In this document: positions 1-8,969 of the stretch, one piece after another
Numbering within the stretch: position 1 is the first letter of the stretch
Layout of the letters: each line of letters opens with the position of its first letter
DNA from: SZUA-309 sp050185825
GTDB lineage: Bacteria; Pseudomonadota; Gammaproteobacteria; Pseudomonadales; Azotimanducaceae
Assembly: GCA_050185825.1 (NCBI GenBank)
Contig: JBFWZA010000017.1
Coordinates: forward strand, 62,001-126,000
Direction: 5' to 3'
Length of the DNA: 64,000 nucleotides
Position numbers and translations under genes: made by a program
The notes under the pieces: model-generated
Told to the model about the DNA's origin: nothing
Seen by the model: only the letters and a program-made list of their open reading frames with translations
Database searches by the model: none

Positions 1-1
1 A

Positions 2-397
2 TCGCTGAACATCCTGACGCTCAACGCGCTGATTGCGGCAGACAGCGTGCTCATTCCCATGCAGTGCGAGTACTACGCGCTCGAGGGCTTGAGCGCCCTG
101 CTCGACACGGTGGAGGGCGTGCGCGCCGCCGCCAATCCCAGGCTCGCCATAGAGGGCCTGTTGCGAACGATGTATGATCCGCGCAACAGCCTGACCCGGG
201 ACGTATCCCGTCAGCTGATCCAGTATTTCGGCGATCAGGTGTTCCGCACCGTCATCCCTCGCAACGTCCGCCTGGCGGAAGCCCCGAGCCACGGTTTGCC
301 GGCCATCCTGTACGATCGTCAGTCCCGAGGTGCCGTCGCCTACATGGCGCTCGCGGGCGAGATAAAAAGAAAGCACGAAATCCGGGCGGAGCCCTGA
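2..397 (+). CDS. parA: Chromosome partitioning ATPase ParA/Soj, C-terminal part only
   Basis: This is the C-terminal 131 residues of a ParA/Soj ATPase; the gene starts before the window, so the Walker A motif is not visible. The reading frame is open from base 2. The visible part has the family's VLIPMQCEYYALEGL segment and the C-terminal IPRNVRLAEAPSHG motif. ParA binds DNA non-specifically in its ATP form and positions ParB-parS complexes during segregation. ParB follows after 83 bp, the usual parAB order upstream of the atp operon in gammaproteobacteria. The fragment is intact to its TGA. Confidence 0.95.
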   Translation, partial: SLNILTLNALIAADSVLIPMQCEYYALEGLSALLDTVEGVRAAANPRLAIEGLLRTMYDPRNSLTRDVSRQLIQYFGDQVFRTVIPRNVRLAEAPSHGLPAILYDRQSRGAVAYMALAGEIKRKHEIRAEP

Positions 398-480
398 GGC
401 CGGCCGATGGGTCGAGTGAGCTGCGACGAGTGGGTTTCTACTCTCATGAAGGATGAACGCGGGAACGGGGGATTGATCAG

Positions 481-1377
481 GTGAGCAAGAAACGGCTGGG
501 CCGCGGCCTGGACGCGCTGCTGTCGGCTGAGCGCTCCGCAGCGCAGCAGCCGGTGCCCGCGGACGATGCGCCGGCCGGTGATGCTGCCGCCGGGCACGGC
601 AGCGCGCTGGACACCGTCGCCATCAGCGACGTGGTGCGCAGCCGTTATCAGCCGCGTCAGGCCTTCGACGAGGAAAGCCTGGCGGAACTCGCAGCCTCCA
701 TCCGGACCCAGGGGCTCATGCAGCCGGTGGTGGTCCGTCCCCGACCCCAGGGCGGCTACGAGCTCATCGCCGGAGAGCGGCGCTGGCGTGCCGCACAGCT
801 GGCGGGACTGACGCGGATTCCGGCGGTGATCCGCGACGTCACCGACGAGCAGGCGTCCGCCATGGCCCTGATCGAGAACATTCAGCGCGAAGATCTGAAC
901 CCGCTGGAGGAAGCTCAGGCACTCGAGCGACTGAAGGACGAGTTCGGGCTCACCCAGCAGCAGGTGGCGGATGCGGTGGGCAAGTCCCGGGTGGCGGTCA
1001 CGAACCTGCTCAGGTTGCTCAATCTCACCGCGCCGGTTCGGCAGATGCTGCTCGACGGCCAGCTGGAAATGGGTCACGCCCGGGCGCTGCTGCCCCTGTC
1101 GGCGCTGGACCAGGAACGGCTGGCCCGGGTGGTGGCGACGAAGCAGCTGTCGGTGCGGGCCACCGAGGCGCTGGTTCGATCGCGTCAGCAGCCCGCACGG
1201 GAAAAGCCGCGCCCGGTGGCGAAGGATGCGGACACGGCCAGGCTCGAACGGGAGCTGTCGGACAGGGTCGGGGCGCCGGTCACGATCCAGGCGGACGCTG
1301 CTGGCAGGGGTGGCCGGCTGGTCATTGCCTACTCGAGCCTCGACGAGCTGGACGGGATCCTGGCGCACCTGAAGTAG
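481..1377 (+). CDS. parB: Chromosome partitioning protein ParB/Spo0J
   Basis: ParB, 298 aa with a GTG start. It opens with the typical KKRLGRGLDALL segment. The N-terminal nuclease-like/CTPase domain carries GERRWRAAQLAG (around residue 100) and the ENIQREDLNPLEEA box (around 130). A helix-turn-helix parS-binding region follows (QQVADAVGKSRVAVTNLLRLL), then a linker and a short C-terminal dimerisation domain. ParB loads at parS sites and spreads by CTP-dependent sliding. No parS sequence was found in the window, so the sites probably lie upstream toward oriC. The length is normal for the family. Confidence 0.97.
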   Translation: MSKKRLGRGLDALLSAERSAAQQPVPADDAPAGDAAAGHGSALDTVAISDVVRSRYQPRQAFDEESLAELAASIRTQGLMQPVVVRPRPQGGYELIAGERRWRAAQLAGLTRIPAVIRDVTDEQASAMALIENIQREDLNPLEEAQALERLKDEFGLTQQQVADAVGKSRVAVTNLLRLLNLTAPVRQMLLDGQLEMGHARALLPLSALDQERLARVVATKQLSVRATEALVRSRQQPAREKPRPVAKDADTARLERELSDRVGAPVTIQADAAGRGGRLVIAYSSLDELDGILAHLK

Positions 1378-1445
1378 ACGCTGGCAACGAAGCCCGGCGC
1401 ACCCGCGCCTGGCACCGAAAAGCTCGAAAAATCGGTCGGTTCGAA

Positions 1446-1474
1446 TTGAACGCCTGGTAGGTGGTCACTATAAT
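1446..1474 (+). promoter_or_regulatory. Sigma-70 promoter of the atp operon
   Basis: A perfect TATAAT -10 box lies at 1469-1474. TTGAAC at 1446-1451 is a 4/6 match to the -35 box, and the spacer is exactly 17 bp. Transcription would begin around 1481, about 23 nt before the TTG start of atpI. This is the only strong promoter seen before the ATP synthase genes. Confidence 0.75.
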
Positions 1475-1503
1475 ACGCGCCGCTTTTCCAGGGCCTGGAC
1501 CGC

Positions 1504-1932
1504 TTGGCGTCGCCTTATCGAATTGTGATCTGGCAACTCCTGACCATGGCTGTCCTGACGGGAGCCGTGTTCGGTTGGGAGCTCGTCCGGGGGATGTGGG
1601 ACACACCCTGGCGGGGTTTCGAGCAGACGGTCTCGGTGCTGGCCGCCGGAACGGCGAGTGTGGTTCCAGCGGCGTTTTACGCCAGGCGGGCGTCGATTGA
1701 ACGCTCGGCGACGCGGTTCCTGCTTCAGGGCGTGCTGAAGTTCGTGTTCACGATCCTGATGGTGGCCGCCGCCATCATCCTGATGAAGCCGGCTGCGGCA
1801 GGCTTTTTCGGAACGCTGGCCCTCCTGCAGGTGATGTATGTCGTGGCGCCTCTGACCGAGGCGGAGCCGGATCGGCCCGGCCGAAGCGGGCGGACGGCGG
1901 CGGGTCGCGATGGTGGAAGGCAGGATGGCTGA
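1504..1932 (+). CDS. atpI: ATP synthase subunit I (AtpI)
   Basis: Small hydrophobic membrane protein, 142 aa, first gene of the atp operon. Four membrane segments can be seen (about residues 8-28, 39-58, 75-97 and 101-118), followed by a polar Arg/Gly-rich tail. AtpI helps assemble the c-ring (known of the family). The start chosen is TTG at 1504, just after the promoter. It gives the usual short N-terminus before the first membrane segment; ATG at 1546 would cut into that segment. The protein diverges quickly in this family, so the call rests on position and hydrophobicity. Confidence 0.8.
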   Translation: MASPYRIVIWQLLTMAVLTGAVFGWELVRGMWDTPWRGFEQTVSVLAAGTASVVPAAFYARRASIERSATRFLLQGVLKFVFTILMVAAAIILMKPAAAGFFGTLALLQVMYVVAPLTEAEPDRPGRSGRTAAGRDGGRQDG

Positions 1933-2000
1933 TAGCGGGGTAAAAAAACGCCGCTGAATCGAACGGATTACCTCTCGGGTAGTTGTTCGCGGAACTCGGT

Positions 2001-2035
2001 CTGAGAGAGTAGCTGAGAGAGAGTAGCTGAGAACG
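2001..2035 (+). repeat. Short tandem repeat in the atpI-atpB leader
   Basis: Two and a half copies of a 12-14 bp unit, CTGAGAGA(GA)GTAG, start at 2001, 2013 and 2027. They are followed to 2125 by a purine-rich, T-poor leader with several ACAGA motifs directly before atpB. The 193 bp between atpI and atpB is otherwise featureless. A poorly structured leader could aid ribosome loading on atpB; that is inference. Confidence 0.6.
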
Positions 2036-2125
2036 CGGCAGAGAAAAGCCGCTCAGGCCGGCACAGACAGATACACAGACAGAACGACAAGACAAGCAGA
2101 ACCGACAGAGAAAGAAAGACAGGTT

Positions 2126-2974
2126 ATGGCGAGCGCAGCGGAAAATCCGGCCGAGTACATCCAGCACCACCTGACCAACCTGACCTTCGGTCAGCATCCG
2201 GACGGTTCCTGGGGCCTTGCCCACACCGCGGAAGAAGCCGCCGCGATGGGCTTCAATGCCATTCACGTCGACTCCATGCTCTGGTCCGTTGTGACCGGCC
2301 TCGTCTTCTTCTTTCTTTTTCGAACCGCGGCCAGGAATGCGACTTCAGGAGTTCCGGGACCGCTGCAGAACTTCGTCGAGCTGATCGTCGACTTCATCGA
2401 CGACACCACCCGCACCATCTTCAACTACCAGAACAGCCTCATCGCCCCCATGGCACTCACCATCTTCGTCTGGGTGTGGCTCATGAACTTCATGGATCTG
2501 ATCCCGGTGGACTGGATTCCGACGCTGGCGGCGATGATGGGCGTGCACTACATGAAGATAGTGCCGAGTACCGACCCGAACATCACCATGGCCATGGCAT
2601 TTTCGGTGTTCGGTCTGATTCTCTTCTTCAGCATCAAGGAAAAGGGTCTCGGCGGCTTTCTCGGCGAGTTGGCCTTCCACCCGTTTCCCAAATGGCTGGC
2701 GCCCGTGAACCTGGTACTCGAGGGTGTGACCCTCATCGCCAAGCCGCTGTCCCTGGGCCTGCGGCTGTTCGGAAACATGTACGCGGGCGAGATGATCTTC
2801 GTGCTGATCGCTCTGCTGTTCTCCGGCGGTATTGCCTACGGGCTGCTGGGGGGTGTGCTGCAGTGGGGGTGGGCCATGTTCCACGTTCTGATCATCTCTC
2901 TGCAGGCGTTCATCTTCGCGGTTCTGACCATCGTTTACATGGCGCAGGCGCATGAGGTGAGCGAGGAGCATTAA
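2126..2974 (+). CDS. atpB: ATP synthase Fo subunit a
   Basis: Subunit a of the proton channel, 282 aa and about the length of the E. coli protein. It is a multi-pass inner-membrane protein. The essential arginine of the fourth helix is in LGLRLFGNMYAGE (around residue 212), which faces the c-ring carboxylate. The C-terminal helix ILTIVYMAQAHE is also typical. With subunit c it converts proton flow into rotation. Start ATG at 2126 follows an AGG-containing site. Next in the operon is atpE after 83 bp. Confidence 0.97.
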   Translation: MASAAENPAEYIQHHLTNLTFGQHPDGSWGLAHTAEEAAAMGFNAIHVDSMLWSVVTGLVFFFLFRTAARNATSGVPGPLQNFVELIVDFIDDTTRTIFNYQNSLIAPMALTIFVWVWLMNFMDLIPVDWIPTLAAMMGVHYMKIVPSTDPNITMAMAFSVFGLILFFSIKEKGLGGFLGELAFHPFPKWLAPVNLVLEGVTLIAKPLSLGLRLFGNMYAGEMIFVLIALLFSGGIAYGLLGGVLQWGWAMFHVLIISLQAFIFAVLTIVYMAQAHEVSEEH

Positions 2975-3057
2975 GGACTCACGGCGGCAGGCGGGGCACG
3001 AGCGGAAGCCTCGCGGCAATTTGTAAAACTCACGAAAACTCGAAACTTGGAGTAATC

Positions 3058-3291
3058 ATGGAACTAGCGGTTCTTCTTTACGTTGCAGGCGGACTCATGA
3101 TGGGTCTCGGCGCCGTCGGTGCAGCCATCGGTGTGGGCGTGCTGGGTGGTAAGTTTCTCGAGGGCGTCGCCCGTCAGCCGGAACTGCTGCCGATGCTCCG
3201 TACGCAGCTCTTCATCGTTCTGGGTCTGGTCGACGCGGTACCCATGATCGCGGTCGGTATCGGCCTCTACACCATCTTCGCGGTAGGTTGA
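3058..3291 (+). CDS. atpE: ATP synthase Fo subunit c
   Basis: The c-ring proteolipid, 77 aa, forming a two-helix hairpin. The first helix holds the glycine-rich GAVGAAIGVGVLGG stretch and the polar loop is ARQPEL. The ion-carrying carboxylate is Asp in GLVDAVPMI (around residue 59). The residues around it match the proton type, and the Gln/Glu/Ser pattern of sodium-binding rings is absent. Start ATG at 3058 has GGAG eight bases upstream. Confidence 0.98.
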   Translation: MELAVLLYVAGGLMMGLGAVGAAIGVGVLGGKFLEGVARQPELLPMLRTQLFIVLGLVDAVPMIAVGIGLYTIFAVG

Positions 3292-3320
3292 TCCTCCGAG
3301 GCAAACGAGAGGTTTAGACC

Positions 3321-3791
3321 ATGAATCTGAACTGGACCATGGTTGGGCAGACGATCACCTTCATCGTGTTCGTCTGGGCCTGCTGGAAATGGATTTGGCC
3401 GCTGCTGATCAGCGCCATGCGCGAGCGGCAGGAAGCCATTGCCGAAGGTCTCGCCAGCGCGGAACGTGCGTCGAAGGATCTCGAGCTCGCCCAGGAGCGG
3501 GCAGGCGATCAGCTGCGGGCAGCCAAGGAAGAAGCCGCGGCGCTGATCGAGCAGGCGAGAGCCCGCGCGAATCAGCTGATCGAGGAAGCCAAGAACGACG
3601 CCCGCGAGGAAGGCGAGCGGCTCAAGGAAGCTGCCAAGGTGGAAATCGAGCAGGAAGTGAACCGGGCCAAGGAAGCGCTCCGCGTTCAGGTGGCGGCACT
3701 CGCCGTGGCTGGTGCCGAGAAGGTGCTGGGCGAGACGGTGGATGCAAACCGTCACAGCCAGCTGCTGGATCGGCTGGCAGCGGAACTCTAG
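3321..3791 (+). CDS. atpF: ATP synthase Fo subunit b
   Basis: Peripheral stalk subunit b, 156 aa, the same length as in E. coli. One N-terminal membrane helix (about residues 5-25, with WACWKWIWP) is followed by a long charged coiled coil that reaches to the delta subunit. It holds the alpha3beta3 head still against rotation. The stop is 13 bp before atpH, consistent with co-translation. Confidence 0.97.
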   Translation: MNLNWTMVGQTITFIVFVWACWKWIWPLLISAMRERQEAIAEGLASAERASKDLELAQERAGDQLRAAKEEAAALIEQARARANQLIEEAKNDAREEGERLKEAAKVEIEQEVNRAKEALRVQVAALAVAGAEKVLGETVDANRHSQLLDRLAAEL

Positions 3792-3804
3792 GAAGGCTCA
3801 AGCG

Positions 3805-4344
3805 ATGGCAGAACTGGCGACTCTGGCCCGGCCCTATGCGAACGCCGTGTTCGAGGTGGCGAAGGCCGGCAATGAACTCGATGTCTGGTCGCGCATGCTG
3901 GCGCTTCTGGCGGCAGCGGTGAGAAACCCCACCGTGCAGCTGCTGCTGGCGGACCCCGAGATCGAGGAAGAGCAGAAGGCCTATCGCCTTTCTGCGATCT
4001 GTGGCGAAGAGCTGAACGAGCGCGGCCGGCGGTTCGTGCAGGTGCTGGCGGCCAACAAGCGGCTGGCACTGCTGCCGGACGTCTCCGAGCTCTTCGAAGC
4101 GCTGCGCGCCGAGGAGCAGTCCACCCTGGATGTGAAGGTCATCAGCGCCTATGCCCTGTCGGACGCCGAGACCGAAAAGCTGAAGTCGGCCCTGGCCCGG
4201 CGTTTCCAGCGGGAAGTGAACATGACGAGCGACGTCGATGCCTCGCTGATCGGCGGTGCGGTGATCCGTGCGGGTGACACGGTCATCGACGGTTCCGTGC
4301 GCGGCAAGCTCAGCAAGCTGGCCGAGAACATTCAGCGAACCTGA
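3805..4344 (+). CDS. atpH: ATP synthase F1 subunit delta
   Basis: Delta (OSCP) subunit, 179 aa. It links the top of the alpha3beta3 head to the b dimer. The start at 3805 gives the typical N-terminus MAELATLARPYANAVFE; the frame is open further upstream but that part overlaps atpF. The C-terminal segment has the family's IGGAVIRAGDTVIDGSVRGKL signature. An 82-bp gap with a hairpin follows before atpA. Confidence 0.97.
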   Translation: MAELATLARPYANAVFEVAKAGNELDVWSRMLALLAAAVRNPTVQLLLADPEIEEEQKAYRLSAICGEELNERGRRFVQVLAANKRLALLPDVSELFEALRAEEQSTLDVKVISAYALSDAETEKLKSALARRFQREVNMTSDVDASLIGGAVIRAGDTVIDGSVRGKLSKLAENIQRT

Positions 4345-4363
4345 CGGACATTGAGATCCCGGT

Positions 4364-4412
4364 CGGCCCGCAGGGGCATGTGATCGATAAGGCGGGCCGG
4401 ACAAGGAATTTT
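4364..4412 (+). other. Hairpin and T-tract between atpH and atpA
   Basis: CGGCCCGC (4364-4371) and GCGGGCCG (4392-4399) form a perfect 8-bp GC stem with a 20-nt loop. A run of six Ts follows about 8 nt later, directly before the atpA ribosome binding site (GAGGA). The gap between stem and Ts makes it a poor classical terminator. It may instead be an RNA-processing or stability element. Function is inferred. Confidence 0.5.
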
Positions 4413-4426
4413 TTGAGGAATGCAAA

Positions 4427-5974
<1,548 letters not shown>

Positions 5975-6010
5975 GTCGAATCGGCGCACCGGGATTGAAC
6001 AGGACTGACC

Positions 6011-6874
6011 ATGGCCGTTGGTAAAGACATCAAGAACAAGATCGGGAGCGTGGAGAACACGCAGAAGATCACCAGCGCAATGCAGATGGTGGCGGCATCC
6101 AAGATGCGCCGCACCCAGGATCGCATGGCGCACGGCCGTCCGTACGCGGAGAAGATCCGTCAGGTGATCGGCCACCTGGCCAACGCCAATCCCGAGTACC
6201 GCCACACGTACATGCAGGAACGGGAATCCATCCGCCGCATCGGCTATCTGGTGGTGTCCACGGACAAGGGGCTGTGCGGCGGTCTGAACGTGAATCTGTT
6301 CCGCGCCCTGCTCCGGGACGTCGGCGAGTGGCACGGACGGAACGTCGAGGTCGACCTGGGACTGATCGGCAACAAGGCGATTTCCTTCTTTCGCGCGATC
6401 GGGGGCAACATCCGCGCCACCATCGGCGATGTGGGTGAGCAGCCGTCTCTGTCCGGCCTGATCGGGGGTATCAAGGTGATGCTCGATGCGTTCGCGGAAG
6501 GTGAGATCGACCGGCTGTACATCATCAGCAACGATTTCGTGAACACCATGACGCAGCGTCCGACGATCCGTCAGCTGCTGCCACTGGACCCGGAGAAGAA
6601 CGAGGAGTACGGCCACCGCTGGGATTACATCTACGAGCCCGATGCCCAGCAGCTGATCGAAGGCCTGGTCACGAGATTCATAGAGTCCCAGGTGCTGCAG
6701 GCGGTGATCGAGAACACGGCCTGCGAGCAGGCGGCGAAGATGATCGCCATGAAGAACGCCACGGAGAATGCGGAAAAGCTCATCGAGGAGCTGACCCTGA
6801 TCTACAACAACGCCCGCCAGGCCGCCATCACCCAGGAGATCGCAGAGATCGTGGGTGGCGCTGCAGCAGTGTGA
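6011..6874 (+). CDS. atpG: ATP synthase F1 subunit gamma
   Basis: Central rotor shaft, 287 aa. The N-terminal coiled coil contains KITSAMQMVAASKMRR; the central domain has STDKGLCGGLN. The C-terminal helix ends with IYNNARQAAITQEIAEIVGGA, the family signature that turns inside the alpha3beta3 head. Its TGA forms the first base pairs of the downstream hairpin at 6872. Confidence 0.98.
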   Translation: MAVGKDIKNKIGSVENTQKITSAMQMVAASKMRRTQDRMAHGRPYAEKIRQVIGHLANANPEYRHTYMQERESIRRIGYLVVSTDKGLCGGLNVNLFRALLRDVGEWHGRNVEVDLGLIGNKAISFFRAIGGNIRATIGDVGEQPSLSGLIGGIKVMLDAFAEGEIDRLYIISNDFVNTMTQRPTIRQLLPLDPEKNEEYGHRWDYIYEPDAQQLIEGLVTRFIESQVLQAVIENTACEQAAKMIAMKNATENAEKLIEELTLIYNNARQAAITQEIAEIVGGAAAV

Positions 6875-6919
6875 TCTGCCGGAGGCAGATCACCTAAGCA
6901 GATTGCTGCGCAATCTGCT
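6872..6919 (+). other. Two tandem hairpins between atpG and atpD
   Basis: First hairpin: TGATCTGCC (6872-6880) and GGCAGATCA (6884-6892), a perfect 9-bp stem with a 3-nt loop that includes the atpG stop codon. Second hairpin: the arms AGCAGATTGC (6897-6906) and GCAATCTGCT (6910-6919), a perfect 10-bp stem with a 3-nt loop. No T-tract follows, so a terminator is unlikely. They resemble intercistronic elements that protect or process RNA and could tune the beta-subunit message; this role is inferred. Confidence 0.7.
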
Positions 6920-6984
6920 CACAACGGTCGGTGTTGCGGATCAAGAGAAAGAAACAAACGGTTTAGAGAAAGAGGCCTAACGAA

Positions 6985-8373
6985 ATGAGTAGCGGCAAGA
7001 TCGTACAAATCATCGGTGCTGTGATCGACGTGGAGTTTCCGCGCGACGCGGTGCCGAAGGTGTTTGACGCGCTGACGGTGACCCAGACGGGCCTCACCCT
7101 GGAAGTTCAGCAGCAGCTGGGCGACGGCGTGGTCCGCTCCATCGCCATGGGTTCCTCGGACGGCCTGTCCCGCGGGCTGGCGGTGGAGAACACCCATGCA
7201 CCGATTTCCATTCCGGTGGGCGAGGAAACGCTCGGCCGGATCATGAACGTGCTCGGTGAGCCCATCGACGAGAAGGGCCCCGTGAACGCTCAGAGCCACA
7301 TGCCCATCCACCGGAAGGCGCCGGCGTACGAAGACCAGCGCGGCGGCAACGAGCTGCTGGAGACGGGCATCAAGGTGATCGACCTGATCTGCCCCTTCGC
7401 CAAGGGCGGTAAGGTCGGCCTGTTCGGCGGTGCCGGCGTGGGCAAGACGGTGACCATGCTCGAGCTCATCCGCAACATCGCCACCGAACACTCAGGGCTC
7501 TCCGTGTTCGCCGGTGTGGGCGAGCGCACCCGGGAAGGCAACGACTTCTACTACGAGATGGAAGAGTCCGGCGTTCTGGACAAGATCTCCCTGGTATTTG
7601 GCCAGATGAACGAGCCGCCGGGCAACCGGCTGCGGGTGGCGCTGACGGGCCTGACCCTGGCGGAGAAATTCCGCGACGACGGCCGCGACGTGCTGCTGTT
7701 CGTGGACAACATCTACCGTTACACCCTGGCGGGCACGGAAGTGTCGGCGCTGCTGGGCCGCATGCCCTCCGCGGTGGGCTACCAGCCGAACCTCGCCGAG
7801 GAGATGGGTCAGCTCCAGGAGCGGATCACCACCACCAAGACCGGTTCCATCACCTCTGTGCAGGCGGTGTACGTACCCGCAGACGACCTCACGGACCCGT
7901 CGCCGGCAACGACCTTCGCGCACCTCGACTCCACGGTGACCCTGTCCCGGGCGATCACGGACCTGGGTATCTACCCGGCCGTGGATCCGCTGGACTCCAC
8001 CAGCCGCCAGCTCGATCCGCTGGTGGTGGGTCAGGAGCACTACGACACGGCCCAGGGTGTGATGCAGGTGCTGCAGCGCTACCAGGAGCTTCGGGACATC
8101 ATTGCCATTCTCGGTATGGACGAGCTCTCCGAAGAGGACAAGCAGCTCGTTTACCGGGCGCGCAAGATGCAGAAGTTCTTCTCCCAGTCCTTCTTCGTGG
8201 CCGAGGCCTTCACCGGCAACCCGGGTGTCTACGTCAGCCGGGACGACACGGTGCGCAGCTTCAAGGCCATTCTGGACGGTGAGTACGACCACCTGCCGGA
8301 AGATGCCTTCTACATGGTGGGCACCATCGAGGATGCGGTGGAGAAAGCCAAGAAGCAGGAAAGCCGGGGATAA
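6985..8373 (+). CDS. atpD: ATP synthase F1 subunit beta (catalytic)
   Basis: Catalytic subunit, 462 aa. The P-loop GGAGVGKT lies at about residues 149-156. Catalytic glutamate follows in GVGERTREGND, Walker B is in DVLLFVDNIYRYT, and the conserved ALLGRMPSAVGYQP segment is intact. It makes ATP from ADP and phosphate as gamma rotates. Length and sequence are normal. Start ATG at 6985 follows AGGCC, and atpC begins 3 bp after the stop. Confidence 0.99.
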   Translation: MSSGKIVQIIGAVIDVEFPRDAVPKVFDALTVTQTGLTLEVQQQLGDGVVRSIAMGSSDGLSRGLAVENTHAPISIPVGEETLGRIMNVLGEPIDEKGPVNAQSHMPIHRKAPAYEDQRGGNELLETGIKVIDLICPFAKGGKVGLFGGAGVGKTVTMLELIRNIATEHSGLSVFAGVGERTREGNDFYYEMEESGVLDKISLVFGQMNEPPGNRLRVALTGLTLAEKFRDDGRDVLLFVDNIYRYTLAGTEVSALLGRMPSAVGYQPNLAEEMGQLQERITTTKTGSITSVQAVYVPADDLTDPSPATTFAHLDSTVTLSRAITDLGIYPAVDPLDSTSRQLDPLVVGQEHYDTAQGVMQVLQRYQELRDIIAILGMDELSEEDKQLVYRARKMQKFFSQSFFVAEAFTGNPGVYVSRDDTVRSFKAILDGEYDHLPEDAFYMVGTIEDAVEKAKKQESRG

Positions 8374-8376
8374 GCC

Positions 8377-8799
8377 ATGGCCATGACCATCCATTGCGAC
8401 ATCGTCAGCGCCGAGGAGGAGATCTTCTCGGGCCGGGTGACGATGGTCAGCGCAACGGGCACCATCGGCGAGCTCGGCATCATGCCGGGACACGCGCCAC
8501 TGCTCACGGGCATCCGTCCAGGCCCGGTGCGGCTGAAAATGGACAGCGGCGAGGAAGAGGTGTTCTTCGCCTCCGGTGGCTATCTGGAGGTGCAGCCGGG
8601 GGTGGTCACGGTGCTGGCGGACACGGCACTCAGGGCCGAGGACATCGACGAGGCGGCGGCGGCAGAAGCCCAGGCGGCGGCCGAGCGAATGCTCTCCGAG
8701 CAGAATGCAGACATCGAGTTCTCTGCCGCGGCCGCGGCGCTGGCTGAAGCCATGGCCCGGCAGCGAACGCTGGCGGAGCTGAAGAAGCGCCGACGCTGA
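8377..8799 (+). CDS. atpC: ATP synthase F1 subunit epsilon
   Basis: Epsilon subunit, 140 aa. The N-terminal beta-sandwich has VSATGTIGELGIMPGHAPLL and FASGGYLEVQPGVVTVLAD; the C-terminal helical hairpin is Ala/Glu-rich. It binds gamma and inhibits ATP hydrolysis. It is the last gene of the operon and is followed by a terminator hairpin at 8868. Confidence 0.97.
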   Translation: MAMTIHCDIVSAEEEIFSGRVTMVSATGTIGELGIMPGHAPLLTGIRPGPVRLKMDSGEEEVFFASGGYLEVQPGVVTVLADTALRAEDIDEAAAAEAQAAAERMLSEQNADIEFSAAAAALAEAMARQRTLAELKKRRR

Positions 8800-8867
8800 C
8801 GGCGATTCGGACCCGGCCGTCGGACCCGGCCGCTCAGCAAGCGATCTAACTTACCGGCTCGCTTACA

Positions 8868-8895
8868 AAAGGGGGTGACACGCGTCGCCCCCTTT
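8868..8895 (+). terminator. Terminator of the atp operon
   Basis: AAAGGGGG (8868-8875) pairs with CCCCCTTT (8888-8895). The stem is extended by TGAC/GTCG with one G-T pair, giving 12 bp around a 4-nt loop. Only three Ts lie at the 3' side, so termination may be partial. The glmU -10 box begins 16 bp further on. Confidence 0.7.
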
Positions 8896-8910
8896 CCATA
8901 TTGCAATCTC

Positions 8911-8916
8911 TATAAT
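8911..8916 (+). promoter_or_regulatory. Probable -10 box before glmU
   Basis: A perfect TATAAT, placed between the atp terminator and glmU. No good -35 hexamer lies at the expected distance (that stretch is the terminator arm), so the promoter may be weak or activator-dependent. The position suggests a separate glmU(-glmS) transcript. Confidence 0.5.
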
Positions 8917-8969
8917 CGGCGACTTCTGTCGAGAGCCAGCACGGACACCGCGCTCAGCAAGTAGGTCTC

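Noticed and set aside
1..1503. parS site or oriC near parAB.
   Set aside because: No sequence resembling the parS palindrome TGTTTCACGTGAAACA and no cluster of DnaA boxes was seen; they probably lie upstream of the window.
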